Positions 17,461 through 26,698 of a DNA stretch of 64,000 bases are shown one piece after another. The stretch's first letter is position 1; each line of letters begins with the position of its first letter. This stretch comes from Sphingomonas brevis (GTDB taxonomy: Bacteria > Pseudomonadota > Alphaproteobacteria > Sphingomonadales > Sphingomonadaceae). Below the pieces are notes generated by a model. It was not told the origin of the DNA and made no database searches. It saw only the letters and a list, made by a program, of their open reading frames with translations. The stretch lies in the NCBI RefSeq assembly GCF_023516505.1, contig NZ_JAMGBB010000001.1:2046001-2110000 (forward strand). The letters run 5' to 3'. Both the position numbers and the translations under genes were made by a program.

Positions 17461-18107
17461 CGCTTCCCCCTCGGTTGGATATGTTCGGCAATAATGATTG
17501 CCGCTTCGGGATCCGTCCGGCTTGGTTCCAGATGAAACACACCCTGCCATTTCCCTTGAGCCTCATCCAGTTCCGATTTCGCACTTTTCCCCTTTGGGAA
17601 CAGCCAGCGCGTTTTATCTGTGGACAGATGGCGGGATATCCTGAGCAAAGCGTCGAGCGAGGCCACCGCACGCGCCGTAATCACGTCGAACGAGCCACTG
17701 ATTCGCTCCGCCTTGGCCAAATGAACGGTGACGCGATGCGATAGGCCGAGCGCCTCGGCGGCACGGTGAAGAAAGTCGGCCCGCAATTTGCGGGGCTCGA
17801 CCAATGTAATCGGACCTTCGGTCAAAATTGCGACCACGAGGCCCGGAAGCCCTGCCCCCGAGCCGACGTCGAGCCATGATGAGTCGACCCGTGGCGCAAA
17901 GCGGACAATCTGGGCGCTGTCGGCGATGTGGCGTCGCCAAATCTCGTCGACGGTGGAGCGGGAAATCAGATTTTGGCGCTGATTTTCCTCGATCAGCAGC
18001 TCGACATATCGATCGAGCGATTCGAATGTTTCACGTGGAACGCTGGCACGCAGCTCGTCGGTAAGACAGGCGAGCACCGACGTCCAGCGCTCATTGGGGT
18101 CAATCAT
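17457..18107 (-). CDS. rsmG: 16S rRNA (guanine-527-N7)-methyltransferase RsmG
   Basis: This 216-residue SAM-dependent methyltransferase modifies G527 of 16S rRNA. The SAM motif LDVGSGAGLPGLVVAI lies near the middle, with VEPRKLRADFLHRAAEALGL downstream and VITARAVASLDALLRI after it. It sits between mnmG and parA, as in most bacteria, and overlaps both by four bases. A parS-like site is embedded in its N-terminal coding part. Confidence 0.95.
   Translation of the reverse strand: MIDPNERWTSVLACLTDELRASVPRETFESLDRYVELLIEENQRQNLISRSTVDEIWRRHIADSAQIVRFAPRVDSSWLDVGSGAGLPGLVVAILTEGPITLVEPRKLRADFLHRAAEALGLSHRVTVHLAKAERISGSFDVITARAVASLDALLRISRHLSTDKTRWLFPKGKSAKSELDEAQGKWQGVFHLEPSRTDPEAAIIIAEHIQPRGKR
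18027..18042. other. parS-like centromere site 1 (inside rsmG)
   Basis: TGTTTCACGTGGAACG matches the bacterial parS consensus TGTTTCACGTGAAACA at 14 of 16 positions, with the central CACGTG intact. It lies within the coding region of rsmG, as parS sites commonly do in genes around parAB. Confidence 0.8.
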
Positions 18108-19906
18108 GCGGCCTGGCGAACCAAAGCGAAATGCAGCGCCGACATGGCCGCCGGCGTGACCCCGGGCACCCGTGATGCCTGGTCAAGATCGGCGGGTCCG
18201 GCGGCTTCGAGCCGCTCTCGCATTTCGTTAGATAAACCAGGCACTTGGCTCAAATTGAAACCAGGTGGAATGCCCAGTGCCCGGTCCTTGCTCCGGCTAG
18301 CCAATTCACCCTCCAGACGAGCGAGATAGGGGGCGTAGACCGCATCGTCGAGCGCCTCGGTCGCCGCGGCGCCATCAGCCATCAGGGAACGTGCCGCGGC
18401 AATTCCATCGCCGCGCCGCGCCCATTCGGCCAGGCTCTTGCGGGCAGGATCGAGCAGGCCCAATTCCATGCCCGAGACCTTCCGTTCGAGGAACGCAACC
18501 GCTTGCGTCTTTGCTTCAAGATGCTCCTGCACGAGGGCCGCTTGCCCGCTCGTGAGCGTCCCCAATTCCATTGCCATTGGGCCGAGGCGCGAAACGGCAT
18601 TATCGGCACGAAGGTGTAGGCGATATTCGGACCGGGCAGTCAGCATCCGGTAAGGTTCGCTCACCCCCTGCAAGGTAAGATCGTCGATCATTACGCCGAT
18701 ATAGCTGTTGCTCCGGTCGAATCGCGCTTCCTGCAAGTCGCGCGCCACCGCGGCAGCGTTGAACCCGGCAACCAGCCCCTGGGCAGCAGCTTCCTCGTAA
18801 CCGGTCGTGCCGTTGAGCTGGCCGGCGAAGAACAGCCCGCCCACCTCACCATGCTGAAGCATCGGATCGAGGCGGCGCGGATCGGCATATTCATATTCGA
18901 CCGCATAGCCAGGCTGGACGATATCGCAGCGTTCCAGCCCTTCGACGCTGCGAACCAGGTCGAGTTGAACATCGGCAGGCAAGGACGTTGAAATACCGTT
19001 GGGATATATCAGATGATCGGCCAGCCCTTCGGGTTCGAGAAAGATCTGATGGCCGTCGCGATCACCGAAACGATGAACCTTGTCCTCGATCGACGGGCAA
19101 TAACGTGGGCCCCTGCCTTCGATTGCTCCGGCAAAGAGGGGCGACCGACCGATTCCGGCGCGAATGACGTCATGACTTCGCACATTAGTTCTTGTAATTG
19201 CACAACTTAATTGCGGAAGTGGACAATCATTGGGCGCTAGCGCCATTGTCCAGTCGAGGCGATCACTCGGCTGCGCCAGGGTCCGCGTCCAATCGACAGT
19301 CCGCCCGTCGAGCCGTGGCGGCGTACCCGTTTTCAGACGCCCCTGTGCAAGCCCAAGTTCCCGGATCTGGCCTCCAAGCGCGGACGCCGACTGCCCGCCT
19401 TGCCGGCCGCCTGACCAACGCTCCTCACCGCGGAACATGGTGGCACCAAGAAAGGTGCCGGTGGCCAGGACCACCGTGCGTGCGTCGATCGATGATCCGT
19501 CTGCGAGCTCAATCCCCGCAACCGATTTGCCCGAGAGTCGTAGCGCAATCGCTTCACCTTCGATCAGCGCAATGCCGGCCGCGGCGACGGCTTCCGCAAC
19601 GGCACGACGATAAAGGCTCCGATCAGCCTGTATCCGGGGCCCACGGACGGCACTCCCCTTGCTGGCATTGAGCATCCGGCGATGGATAGCAGCGCGATCA
19701 GCGGCGCGGGCCATGATTCCGCCCATCGCGTCAACCTCTCGAACCAGATGCCCCTTGCCCACCCCGCCGATCGATGGGTTGCAACTCATCTGGCCGAGAT
19801 CGTCGGCACGGAAGGTCAATAGCGCCACGCGCGCACCACGCCGCGCGGCGGCGCAGGCCGCTTCGCATCCGGCGTGGCCGCCACCGATGACCAGAACGTC
19901 GAACAT
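18104..19906 (-). CDS. mnmG: tRNA uridine-34 carboxymethylaminomethyl modification enzyme MnmG
   Basis: This 600-residue FAD/NADH enzyme works with MnmE to make cmnm5U at the wobble position. The N-terminus has the FAD motif VIGGGHAGCEAACAAARRGA, then CNPSIGGVGKGHLVREVDAM and GTFLGATMF. The C-terminal helical tRNA/MnmE-binding domain ends at the stop. It overlaps rsmG by four bases. A parS-like site lies just upstream of its start, 22-37 bases before the ATG. Confidence 0.96.
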   Translation of the reverse strand: MFDVLVIGGGHAGCEAACAAARRGARVALLTFRADDLGQMSCNPSIGGVGKGHLVREVDAMGGIMARAADRAAIHRRMLNASKGSAVRGPRIQADRSLYRRAVAEAVAAAGIALIEGEAIALRLSGKSVAGIELADGSSIDARTVVLATGTFLGATMFRGEERWSGGRQGGQSASALGGQIRELGLAQGRLKTGTPPRLDGRTVDWTRTLAQPSDRLDWTMALAPNDCPLPQLSCAITRTNVRSHDVIRAGIGRSPLFAGAIEGRGPRYCPSIEDKVHRFGDRDGHQIFLEPEGLADHLIYPNGISTSLPADVQLDLVRSVEGLERCDIVQPGYAVEYEYADPRRLDPMLQHGEVGGLFFAGQLNGTTGYEEAAAQGLVAGFNAAAVARDLQEARFDRSNSYIGVMIDDLTLQGVSEPYRMLTARSEYRLHLRADNAVSRLGPMAMELGTLTSGQAALVQEHLEAKTQAVAFLERKVSGMELGLLDPARKSLAEWARRGDGIAAARSLMADGAAATEALDDAVYAPYLARLEGELASRSKDRALGIPPGFNLSQVPGLSNEMRERLEAAGPADLDQASRVPGVTPAAMSALHFALVRQAA

Positions 19907-19927
19907 CGGATGCCCTTAGCCGATCAG

Positions 19928-19943
19928 CGTTCCACGTGAAACA
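19928..19943. other. parS-like centromere site 2 (between mnmG and mnmE)
   Basis: CGTTCCACGTGAAACA matches the parS consensus at 14 of 16 positions; the right half-site is perfect. It is intergenic, upstream of mnmG and adjoining a hairpin repeat. Being about 2 kb from site 1 and 3 kb from parA, it completes a typical parAB-parS cluster. Confidence 0.85.
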
Positions 19944-19983
19944 TTCGTTTGGAGACTGTCCGGGGGACAGTCGAAACCGAATG
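19942..19983. repeat. Intergenic palindrome (GGGGGAC-type), copy 2
   Basis: An inner perfect stem GACTGTCC (19954-19961) / GGACAGTC (19965-19972) surrounds GGG, and outer arms CATTCG / CGAATG extend the fold. It fills the gap between mnmE and mnmG. It could act as a processing or termination site between the two, but it has no U-tract. It shares its core with hairpins at 7229, 41137 and 45607. Confidence 0.6.
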
Positions 19984-21273
19984 TCACTTCCCAAGACAGA
20001 ATCGGCCGAACAGCGTGTCGAGCAAGTCCTCAACGCCGGCACGACCAGATATGCGGTCGATAGCCAACCGGGCCACGCGCAGTTCTTCAGCGATCAGCAC
20101 CGCATCGTCCAGCTCCCCGGCTCGACACAACGCCGCCTGTGCTTCGCTAAGCAGATCGTGCTGGCGACGATCCAATGCGAGCTCATCGCCCCGTGGAAGC
20201 ATTGCGCTCGCCCGTCGCAACAACTCCACGGTTAATTGGTCTAATCCCTGCCCCGTGATCGCGGAAACCGGAAGGCCGAGTGCCTCGCTGACGCCCAAAT
20301 CCGACTTCGCCACCACCTGGATCAGTTCGCGATGATTAGGGGCGTCATGGCTCGACCCCAGCCAAATCAACATGTCGGAACCCTCCGCCTCCTGGCGCGC
20401 GCGGCCGATACCGATGTTCTCAACGACATCGGCAGACTCTCTGAGACCGGCCGTATCGACCAACACGAAAGGGGTCCCGGCAATGGCGATAGGGACTTCG
20501 ATAACGTCGCGCGTTGTCCCTGCGATTGGCGTCACGATCGCCTTTTCGCTCTGCGCTAACGCATTGACAAGACTAGATTTTCCGGCGTTTGGTGGACCCG
20601 CTACCGCGACCCTGATCCCATCGCGCAGTGGTTCGACACGAGGCGCTTCGACGAGAAGGGCCATATCATCGGCGAGCATCCTGATTGCCGATCGAAGCTC
20701 AACGTCTTCCGCCCCATCCTCCTCATCGGCATAATCAATTGCCACCTCGGCGCGCGCCGCCAGCGCCAGCAAGCGCTCGCGCCAGTCGTCGAGCCTAGCC
20801 CGCAAGGCTCCCCCTGCCCGCGCCATCGCCGACCGACGCTGCAGCTCGGTCTCGGCGGCCAGCAGGTCGGCCAGGCCTTCCGCCTCGGTCAGATCGATCC
20901 GACCGTTGGCCAATGCACGGCGTGTGAATTCGCCCGGTTCGGCCAACCGCATCCCGGCTTCACCAATCAGCGCATTGATCAAAGCGTCAATCGTCGCCCG
21001 GCCGCCATGACATTGATATTCAACGATATCTTCACCGGTCGAGCTGTTCGGACCGTCAAACCGGACAATCAGCGCCTGATCGATCAAGCTGCCATTGGCC
21101 GGATCAGCCAGCCGCCGCAGAACCGCGGTTCGGGCGGCCGGCAGTTCGCCCGCGATCCGCTCGGCGGCGGCAAATGCCTGCGGGCCGCTGGTACGGACGA
21201 CAGCGATCGCCGCGGGCGGACGCCCGCTCGACAGGGCAACGATGGTGTCATTAGCGGTCACGAGGGCTGCCAT
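19984..21273 (-). CDS. mnmE: tRNA uridine-34 modification GTPase MnmE
   Basis: This 429-residue GTPase, partner of MnmG, modifies wobble uridine. The N-terminal formyl-THF-binding domain opens with DTIVALSSGRPPAAIAVVRTSG. The G domain in the middle shows GPPNAGKSSLVNAL (G1) and DTAGLRE (G3). The C-terminus ends FCLGK, carrying the catalytic cysteine of the C(I/L/M)GK motif. It is slightly shorter than the E. coli protein (454 residues), as is usual in this group. The terC-like gene upstream ends 29 bases before it. Confidence 0.95.
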   Translation of the reverse strand: MAALVTANDTIVALSSGRPPAAIAVVRTSGPQAFAAAERIAGELPAARTAVLRRLADPANGSLIDQALIVRFDGPNSSTGEDIVEYQCHGGRATIDALINALIGEAGMRLAEPGEFTRRALANGRIDLTEAEGLADLLAAETELQRRSAMARAGGALRARLDDWRERLLALAARAEVAIDYADEEDGAEDVELRSAIRMLADDMALLVEAPRVEPLRDGIRVAVAGPPNAGKSSLVNALAQSEKAIVTPIAGTTRDVIEVPIAIAGTPFVLVDTAGLRESADVVENIGIGRARQEAEGSDMLIWLGSSHDAPNHRELIQVVAKSDLGVSEALGLPVSAITGQGLDQLTVELLRRASAMLPRGDELALDRRQHDLLSEAQAALCRAGELDDAVLIAEELRVARLAIDRISGRAGVEDLLDTLFGRFCLGK

Positions 21274-21302
21274 TGGCGCCGCCCCCGCAAAACCGCAAGC
21301 GG

Positions 21303-22079
21303 CTAGGCGAACAGCCGGCCGATCCCGACCTCAGGGTGGATCCAGCCGTCGTAGATCATCTTGCCGGCGACCCAGACAATCACCACCAACCCGATATAGG
21401 CGATCCAGCGATAGCGCTCGATGTAACGGGCGATGATATTGGCCGCGATGCCCATCAAGGCGACCGCGAACACCAGGCCGACGATCAGGATACCGGGGTG
21501 GTCGCGGGCCGCGCCAGCCACGGCCAAGACATTGTCGAGGCTCATCGACACATCGGCGACGGCAACGGCCCAGGCCGCCGCGGCAAAGCTCTTGGCGGGG
21601 CGGAGGCCGCTATGCTCGTCGCCGACGATCTCTTCCGAACCTGGAGAGCAATCCTGCGGCGCGCGAAGATCGCGCCACATCCGCCAGCTGACCCACAGCA
21701 GGAGCAAGCCGCCAACCAGGATCAGTCCGATCACCTGCATCAATTGGGTGACGATCAGAGCAAACAGGATCCGCAGCACGAGCGCCGCAGCCACGCCGAT
21801 CACGATGACCTTGCGGCGCTGCTCGGCAGGAAGCCCCGCGGCAAGCGCGCCAACCACGATGGCATTGTCCCCCGCGAGTACGAGGTCGATCATCAGCACC
21901 TGGGCAAAGGCGGAAAATGCGCCCGGATCGGTAATGTTCGCGAAATCCTTGACGATCGCGCCCCACATGTCGGCAAAGCCGCCCAATCCGGCAACCGCCG
22001 CCGCAATCATCACCAGCAGTAAGTCGAACATTGCAAACCCCGGTTCCTGTTGAACCATTTCAGCAGTCGCGAAGCTCAT
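21303..22079 (-). CDS. TerC/YjbE-family integral membrane protein (paralogue 1)
   Basis: This protein of up to 258 residues has seven hydrophobic segments. The TerC signature acidic pairs are present: DLVLAGDNAIVVGALA and DVSMSLDNVLAVAG. Members export Mn2+ or supply metal to secreted enzymes, and some are linked to tellurite resistance; the substrate here is unknown. A shorter start at an internal ATG (MFDLLLVMI, ~22031) is possible. It lies 12 bases downstream of a second terC-like gene, so the two are co-transcribed tandem paralogues. A central soluble loop contains a CSPGSEE segment absent from the paralogue. Confidence 0.82.
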   Translation of the reverse strand: MSFATAEMVQQEPGFAMFDLLLVMIAAAVAGLGGFADMWGAIVKDFANITDPGAFSAFAQVLMIDLVLAGDNAIVVGALAAGLPAEQRRKVIVIGVAAALVLRILFALIVTQLMQVIGLILVGGLLLLWVSWRMWRDLRAPQDCSPGSEEIVGDEHSGLRPAKSFAAAAWAVAVADVSMSLDNVLAVAGAARDHPGILIVGLVFAVALMGIAANIIARYIERYRWIAYIGLVVIVWVAGKMIYDGWIHPEVGIGRLFA

Positions 22080-22091
22080 CCCTGACCCCTG

Positions 22092-22757
22092 TTATGAAAG
22101 TCCCAGCGCGTTCCGGAGGCCGAGCACATGCTCGCCACCGACCCACCCCTCGTAGATCATGTTGACGCCGACATAGAGGATCACCGCCAGCCCGATGTAG
22201 TTGATCCAATGATATCGCTGGATCAGCTTGGCGACATAGTTGGCCGCGAAGCCCATGAACAGCACCGAAAAGGTCAGCCCGACGAACAGTAGCGCGGGAT
22301 TGTCGCGCGCGATCGAGGCCACCAGCAACACATTGTCGAGACTCATGCTGAGGTCGGCGATGGTGATCTGGATCGCTGCCTGGAGGAATGTCTTGGTTGC
22401 CGGCGGACCCTCAATCTCCGCGGTATCAGGATCGTCGTGGGTCACCAGCGGCCGGGGGTGCAACTCGCGCACCATATTGTAAGCGACCCACATTAAAAGC
22501 AGGCCGCCGGCGAACACCAGCCCGGTAATCTTGAGCAGCTGCGTCGCCAGCACGGCGAAGGTGATCAGGAAGGCCAGGGCCATGGCCACGCCGAGCATCA
22601 GCACCCGCTTGCGGTCCCGCTCCGGAAGCCCCGCGGCCAGCGAACCCATGATGACGACATTGTCGCCGGCCATGGTCAGGTCGCCGACGACGATCTGGCC
22701 AAGCTTGGCCATCCCGGCGGCAGTGAAGATGCTGGAGAAGCTGAACCCGCTGATCAT
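22092..22757 (-). CDS. TerC/YjbE-family integral membrane protein (paralogue 2)
   Basis: This 221-residue membrane protein has the same layout as its downstream neighbour: acidic pairs in DLTMAGDNVVIMGSLAAGLP and DLSMSLDNVLLVAS, and the C-terminal NYIGLAVILYVGVNMIYEGW. ATG at 22757 has AAAGG about 7 bases upstream. A longer frame to 22796 would start within an intergenic repeat and is rejected. It is likely the first gene of the terC pair, read after rho. Confidence 0.85.
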   Translation of the reverse strand: MISGFSFSSIFTAAGMAKLGQIVVGDLTMAGDNVVIMGSLAAGLPERDRKRVLMLGVAMALAFLITFAVLATQLLKITGLVFAGGLLLMWVAYNMVRELHPRPLVTHDDPDTAEIEGPPATKTFLQAAIQITIADLSMSLDNVLLVASIARDNPALLFVGLTFSVLFMGFAANYVAKLIQRYHWINYIGLAVILYVGVNMIYEGWVGGEHVLGLRNALGLS

Positions 22758-22772
22758 GATCAACCTTTGACC

Positions 22773-22849
22773 GTCATTGCGAGCGAAGCGCAGCAATCCA
22801 AGGTTCGTTCCCGATGGATCGCCACGTCGCTGCGCTCCTCGCGATGACA
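22773..22849. repeat. Intergenic repeat of the GTCATTGCGAGCG type, copy 1
   Basis: Imperfect inverted arms begin GTCATTGCGAGCGAAGCGCA and end TGCGCTCCTCGCGATGAC. The interior AGCAATCCA and TGGATCGCC is also found in copy 2 at 50233. It fills the gap between rho and the terC gene. Repeats of this pattern are widespread in proteobacterial intergenic regions. Confidence 0.75.
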
Positions 22850-22853
22850 GCTG

Positions 22854-24110
<1,257 letters not shown>

Positions 24111-24298
24111 TAATTTAAGTCTTTCAAAGTATTTTGTGATTGAAATTCAATGTCTTGCGACAGGACGTCGCAGAATAGGAGTGGGCGCACCGGCGAAATA
24201 GGAGAGTCGGGCCGATGCAGCCGTCTTGGGAGGGCGTTAAGATTGCCCTCTGGTCAAGTCAATACGGGGTGCAGCCAGCTTCCGAAACGAGACGGCCG

Positions 24299-24754
24299 TC
24301 AGAAAGGCCGGACGATCACCAAGACGACAATCAGGGCGGTAAGAATGCCCGGCACCTCGTTCATCAGCCTCAGGCGCTTGTCGTCGAGCTCGCGATGGCC
24401 TCCGGCCAGCTTGCGGCCGTAGGAACCGATCCAGCCCTGGTAGGCGGTCAGCAGCAGCACCAGCGCCAGCTTGGCGGTAAACCAATACTGCCCCCACAGG
24501 TTGAGGTGAATCGCCAGCAGCAGGCCTAGCAGCCACACCAGCAGCATCGCCGGGGCGAGGATCACGGTGCGGGCCTTGTCCTCCCGCTCGATCCAGGCGC
24601 GATCCTCGGCCGATCCGGGAGTCGTCGCCTGGTGATGGATGTAATAGCGCGGGACGATGAACAGCCCGGCGATCCAGAAGATGACGAAGGTGATGTGGGC
24701 CGCCTTGACCCACGGATAGGCAAGCCCAAGAAACCCTTGATATTGGCTGAGCAT
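24299..24754 (-). CDS. hemJ: Protoporphyrinogen oxidase HemJ
   Basis: This 151-residue membrane protein has four hydrophobic helices. Family residues include PWVKAAHITFVIFWIAGLF with the heme/substrate histidine, FIVPRYYIHH, and AKLALVLLLTAYQGW followed by RLMNEVPG. HemJ oxidises protoporphyrinogen IX to protoporphyrin IX in bacteria lacking HemG and HemY oxidases. It lies 8 bases after hemE on the same strand, so two heme steps share a transcript. hemC and hemD are 36 kb to the right. Confidence 0.9.
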   Translation of the reverse strand: MLSQYQGFLGLAYPWVKAAHITFVIFWIAGLFIVPRYYIHHQATTPGSAEDRAWIEREDKARTVILAPAMLLVWLLGLLLAIHLNLWGQYWFTAKLALVLLLTAYQGWIGSYGRKLAGGHRELDDKRLRLMNEVPGILTALIVVLVIVRPF

Positions 24755-24762
24755 CTGAGCCC

Positions 24763-25815
24763 CTACCCCTTCACCAGCGCTACCAGCTGCTCGACATGCG
24801 CGATCGGCGTAGTCTGCTGGATCCCGTGGCCCAGGTTGAAGATGTGGGGGCGGTCGCCGAGCGCGTCAAGGATGCGCCGCACCGAGCTCTCCAGTTCGGC
24901 GCCGCCTGCGATCAGCGCCAGAGGATCGAGATTGCCCTGCACCGGCAGGCCGGCGGGCAGTTCGCGTGCGGCCCAGGCCGGGTCGACCGTCTCGTCCAGC
25001 CCGATCGCGTCGACTCCGGTCTCGGCTGCATAGGCGCAGAGCTTGCCGCCGGCGCCCTTGGGGAAGCCAATGATCGGCGTGTCGGGATGCCGCTGCCTCA
25101 GCTTTCCGACAATCCAGGCGGTGCGGGCTATGACGAATCGCTCGAACTGAGCCGGGGACAGGCTGCCGGCCCAGCTGTCGAACAGCTGCACGGCATCGAC
25201 CCCTGCCTCGATCTGGCCCGACAGATAATCGACGGTGATCTCGGCAACCCTGTCGAGGATCGAATCCAGCTTGCCGGGATCGGCATAGCCCAGCTGGCGC
25301 GCCTCGGCCTGCTCGCGGCTGCCCTGCCCGGCGATCATGTAGGTCGCCACCGTCCAGGGCGAACCGGCAAAGCCGAGGAAGGTGGTTTCGGGCTTGAGCT
25401 CCGCCTTAACCCGTCGAACCGTCTCGTAGATCGGGTCGAGCCGTTCCATGGCCGGCCTCAGGTCATCGACATTCGCCTCCGCCAGCCGCGGGGCCAGGCG
25501 CGGCCCTTCGCCGGCGGTAAAGCTGAGGTCCATTCCCATGGCATGCGGCACAACCAAAATGTCGGAGAAGAGGATGGCCCCGTCGAACGGGAATCGCCGC
25601 AGCGGCTGCAGGGTGATTTCAGCGGCCGACGCGGGATCATAGGCCAGCTCCAGGAAGCCGCCCTTGGTCGCCCTCAACTCGCGATATTCGGGCAGGTAGC
25701 GGCCGGCCTGGCGCATCAGCCACATGGGCGGAGGATCGCGCCGTTCACCCTTGAGGACGGCCAGCAGGGGCTTGTCGCCACGGTCGTGCGCATTGTCAGG
25801 CAAGGCCGAGGCCAC
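24763..25815 (-). CDS. hemE: Uroporphyrinogen decarboxylase
   Basis: This 350-residue enzyme removes four carboxyls from uroporphyrinogen III to give coproporphyrinogen III. The signatures PPMWLMRQAGRYLPEYRELR near the N-terminus and GFAGSPWTVATYMIAGQGS are intact, and the C-terminal GHGIQQTTPIAHVEQLV fits. It is transcribed away from the putative origin immediately to its right, the same hemE-oriC arrangement known from Caulobacter. It forms an operon with hemJ. Confidence 0.96.
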   Translation of the reverse strand: MASALPDNAHDRGDKPLLAVLKGERRDPPPMWLMRQAGRYLPEYRELRATKGGFLELAYDPASAAEITLQPLRRFPFDGAILFSDILVVPHAMGMDLSFTAGEGPRLAPRLAEANVDDLRPAMERLDPIYETVRRVKAELKPETTFLGFAGSPWTVATYMIAGQGSREQAEARQLGYADPGKLDSILDRVAEITVDYLSGQIEAGVDAVQLFDSWAGSLSPAQFERFVIARTAWIVGKLRQRHPDTPIIGFPKGAGGKLCAYAAETGVDAIGLDETVDPAWAARELPAGLPVQGNLDPLALIAGGAELESSVRRILDALGDRPHIFNLGHGIQQTTPIAHVEQLVALVKG

Positions 25816-26119
25816 CCTTACTTCTCCTCTTATATATTAGAATATTAGTTAGATGATTATGATGGGGCGTTGGCAGCCGGATTTAAGCGCGGCTCCCGAC
25901 TTTGCCAACAGGGGCCATATGGACGCGACTCAGTGGAGATGCGCGAGTCGCGAGACGACTCTCCCGTGATTCACAGCCTGTGGACTAACATTTTCCCCTG
26001 TGGACAGAGTCTCGAATCCGGTTCGGGCGTAATTTGGCGGAACCTGGCCATTGGGCGATCCCCGCCTTCGCGCTAGGACGATACAGTGATTTTTCCACAG
26101 ACTTTTCCCCTGGGGCGAT
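25816..26119. other. Putative chromosomal replication origin (oriC)
   Basis: A non-coding gap of 304 bases lies between divergent hemE and maf. It contains an AT-rich stretch (about 25826-25862: TATATATTAGAATATTAG and neighbours) that could unwind. DnaA-box-like 9-mers are TGATTCACA (25967-25975, one change from Caulobacter's TGATCCACA), TGTGGACTA (25979-25987, reverse), TGTGGACAG (25999-26007, reverse) and TTTTCCACA (26091-26099, one change from TTATCCACA). TTTTCCCCTG is repeated twice beside the last boxes. Location next to hemE with parAB-parS 6-10 kb away matches alphaproteobacterial origins. Gene strand also switches here. No replication data were available. Confidence 0.7.
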
Positions 26120-26698
26120 ATGTCGTTGATATTGGCCAGTAACAGCCAAATTCGGCGGTCGATGCTGGAGCAGGCCGGAATCGATTTTTCCGTCCGGCCG
26201 CCCGATTTCGATGAAGATGCGGTGAAAGCGGCCGGCCTTGATGGAGAGAGCCTTGCCTTGCGCCTGGCAGAGGGCAAGGCGTCGTCGATCCTCGTCGGCC
26301 AGGACGATTGGGTGATCGGCAGCGACAGCACGCTGACGGTCGACGGGACTCGCTATTCGAAGCCGCGGACACGCGAGGATGCCGCCACTCACCTTCGCAT
26401 ATTTTCCGGACGGACGATGTTGTTGTCGAGCGCAGTCGCGCTGGCCAACCAGCGCCAGGTCGGCTGGAGCCATGGCGAGACCGCGGTGCTCGAAGTGCGC
26501 CGGCTAAGCGAGGAATTCATCCAATCCTACCTCGACCGGGAATGGCCCGAAGTTGGCTATTGCGTCGGCGTGTTCCGGATGGAGGGTCGCGGCGTGACCC
26601 TGTTCGATCGTGTCGAGGGAAGCCATTTCACTATCCTTGGAATGCCGCTCCTGCCGCTGCTCGGCGCGCTCCGGGAACGCGGGATCATCGAGCCATGA
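26120..26698 (+). CDS. Maf-family nucleotide pyrophosphatase
   Basis: This 192-residue Maf/Ham1-fold protein hydrolyses modified or surplus nucleoside triphosphates to monophosphates; Maf homologues act on dTTP/UTP or m7GTP. Family parts are LILASNSQIRRSMLEQAGI at the start, VIGSDSTLTVDG with the metal-site aspartate, and GYCVGVFRMEGRG at the usual GxYxxxG position. Substrate choice cannot be read from sequence, so no symbol is given. Its stop overlaps the aroE start. The maf-aroE-coaE-dnaQ order to the right of the origin is conserved in alphaproteobacteria. Confidence 0.9.
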   Translation: MSLILASNSQIRRSMLEQAGIDFSVRPPDFDEDAVKAAGLDGESLALRLAEGKASSILVGQDDWVIGSDSTLTVDGTRYSKPRTREDAATHLRIFSGRTMLLSSAVALANQRQVGWSHGETAVLEVRRLSEEFIQSYLDREWPEVGYCVGVFRMEGRGVTLFDRVEGSHFTILGMPLLPLLGALRERGIIEP

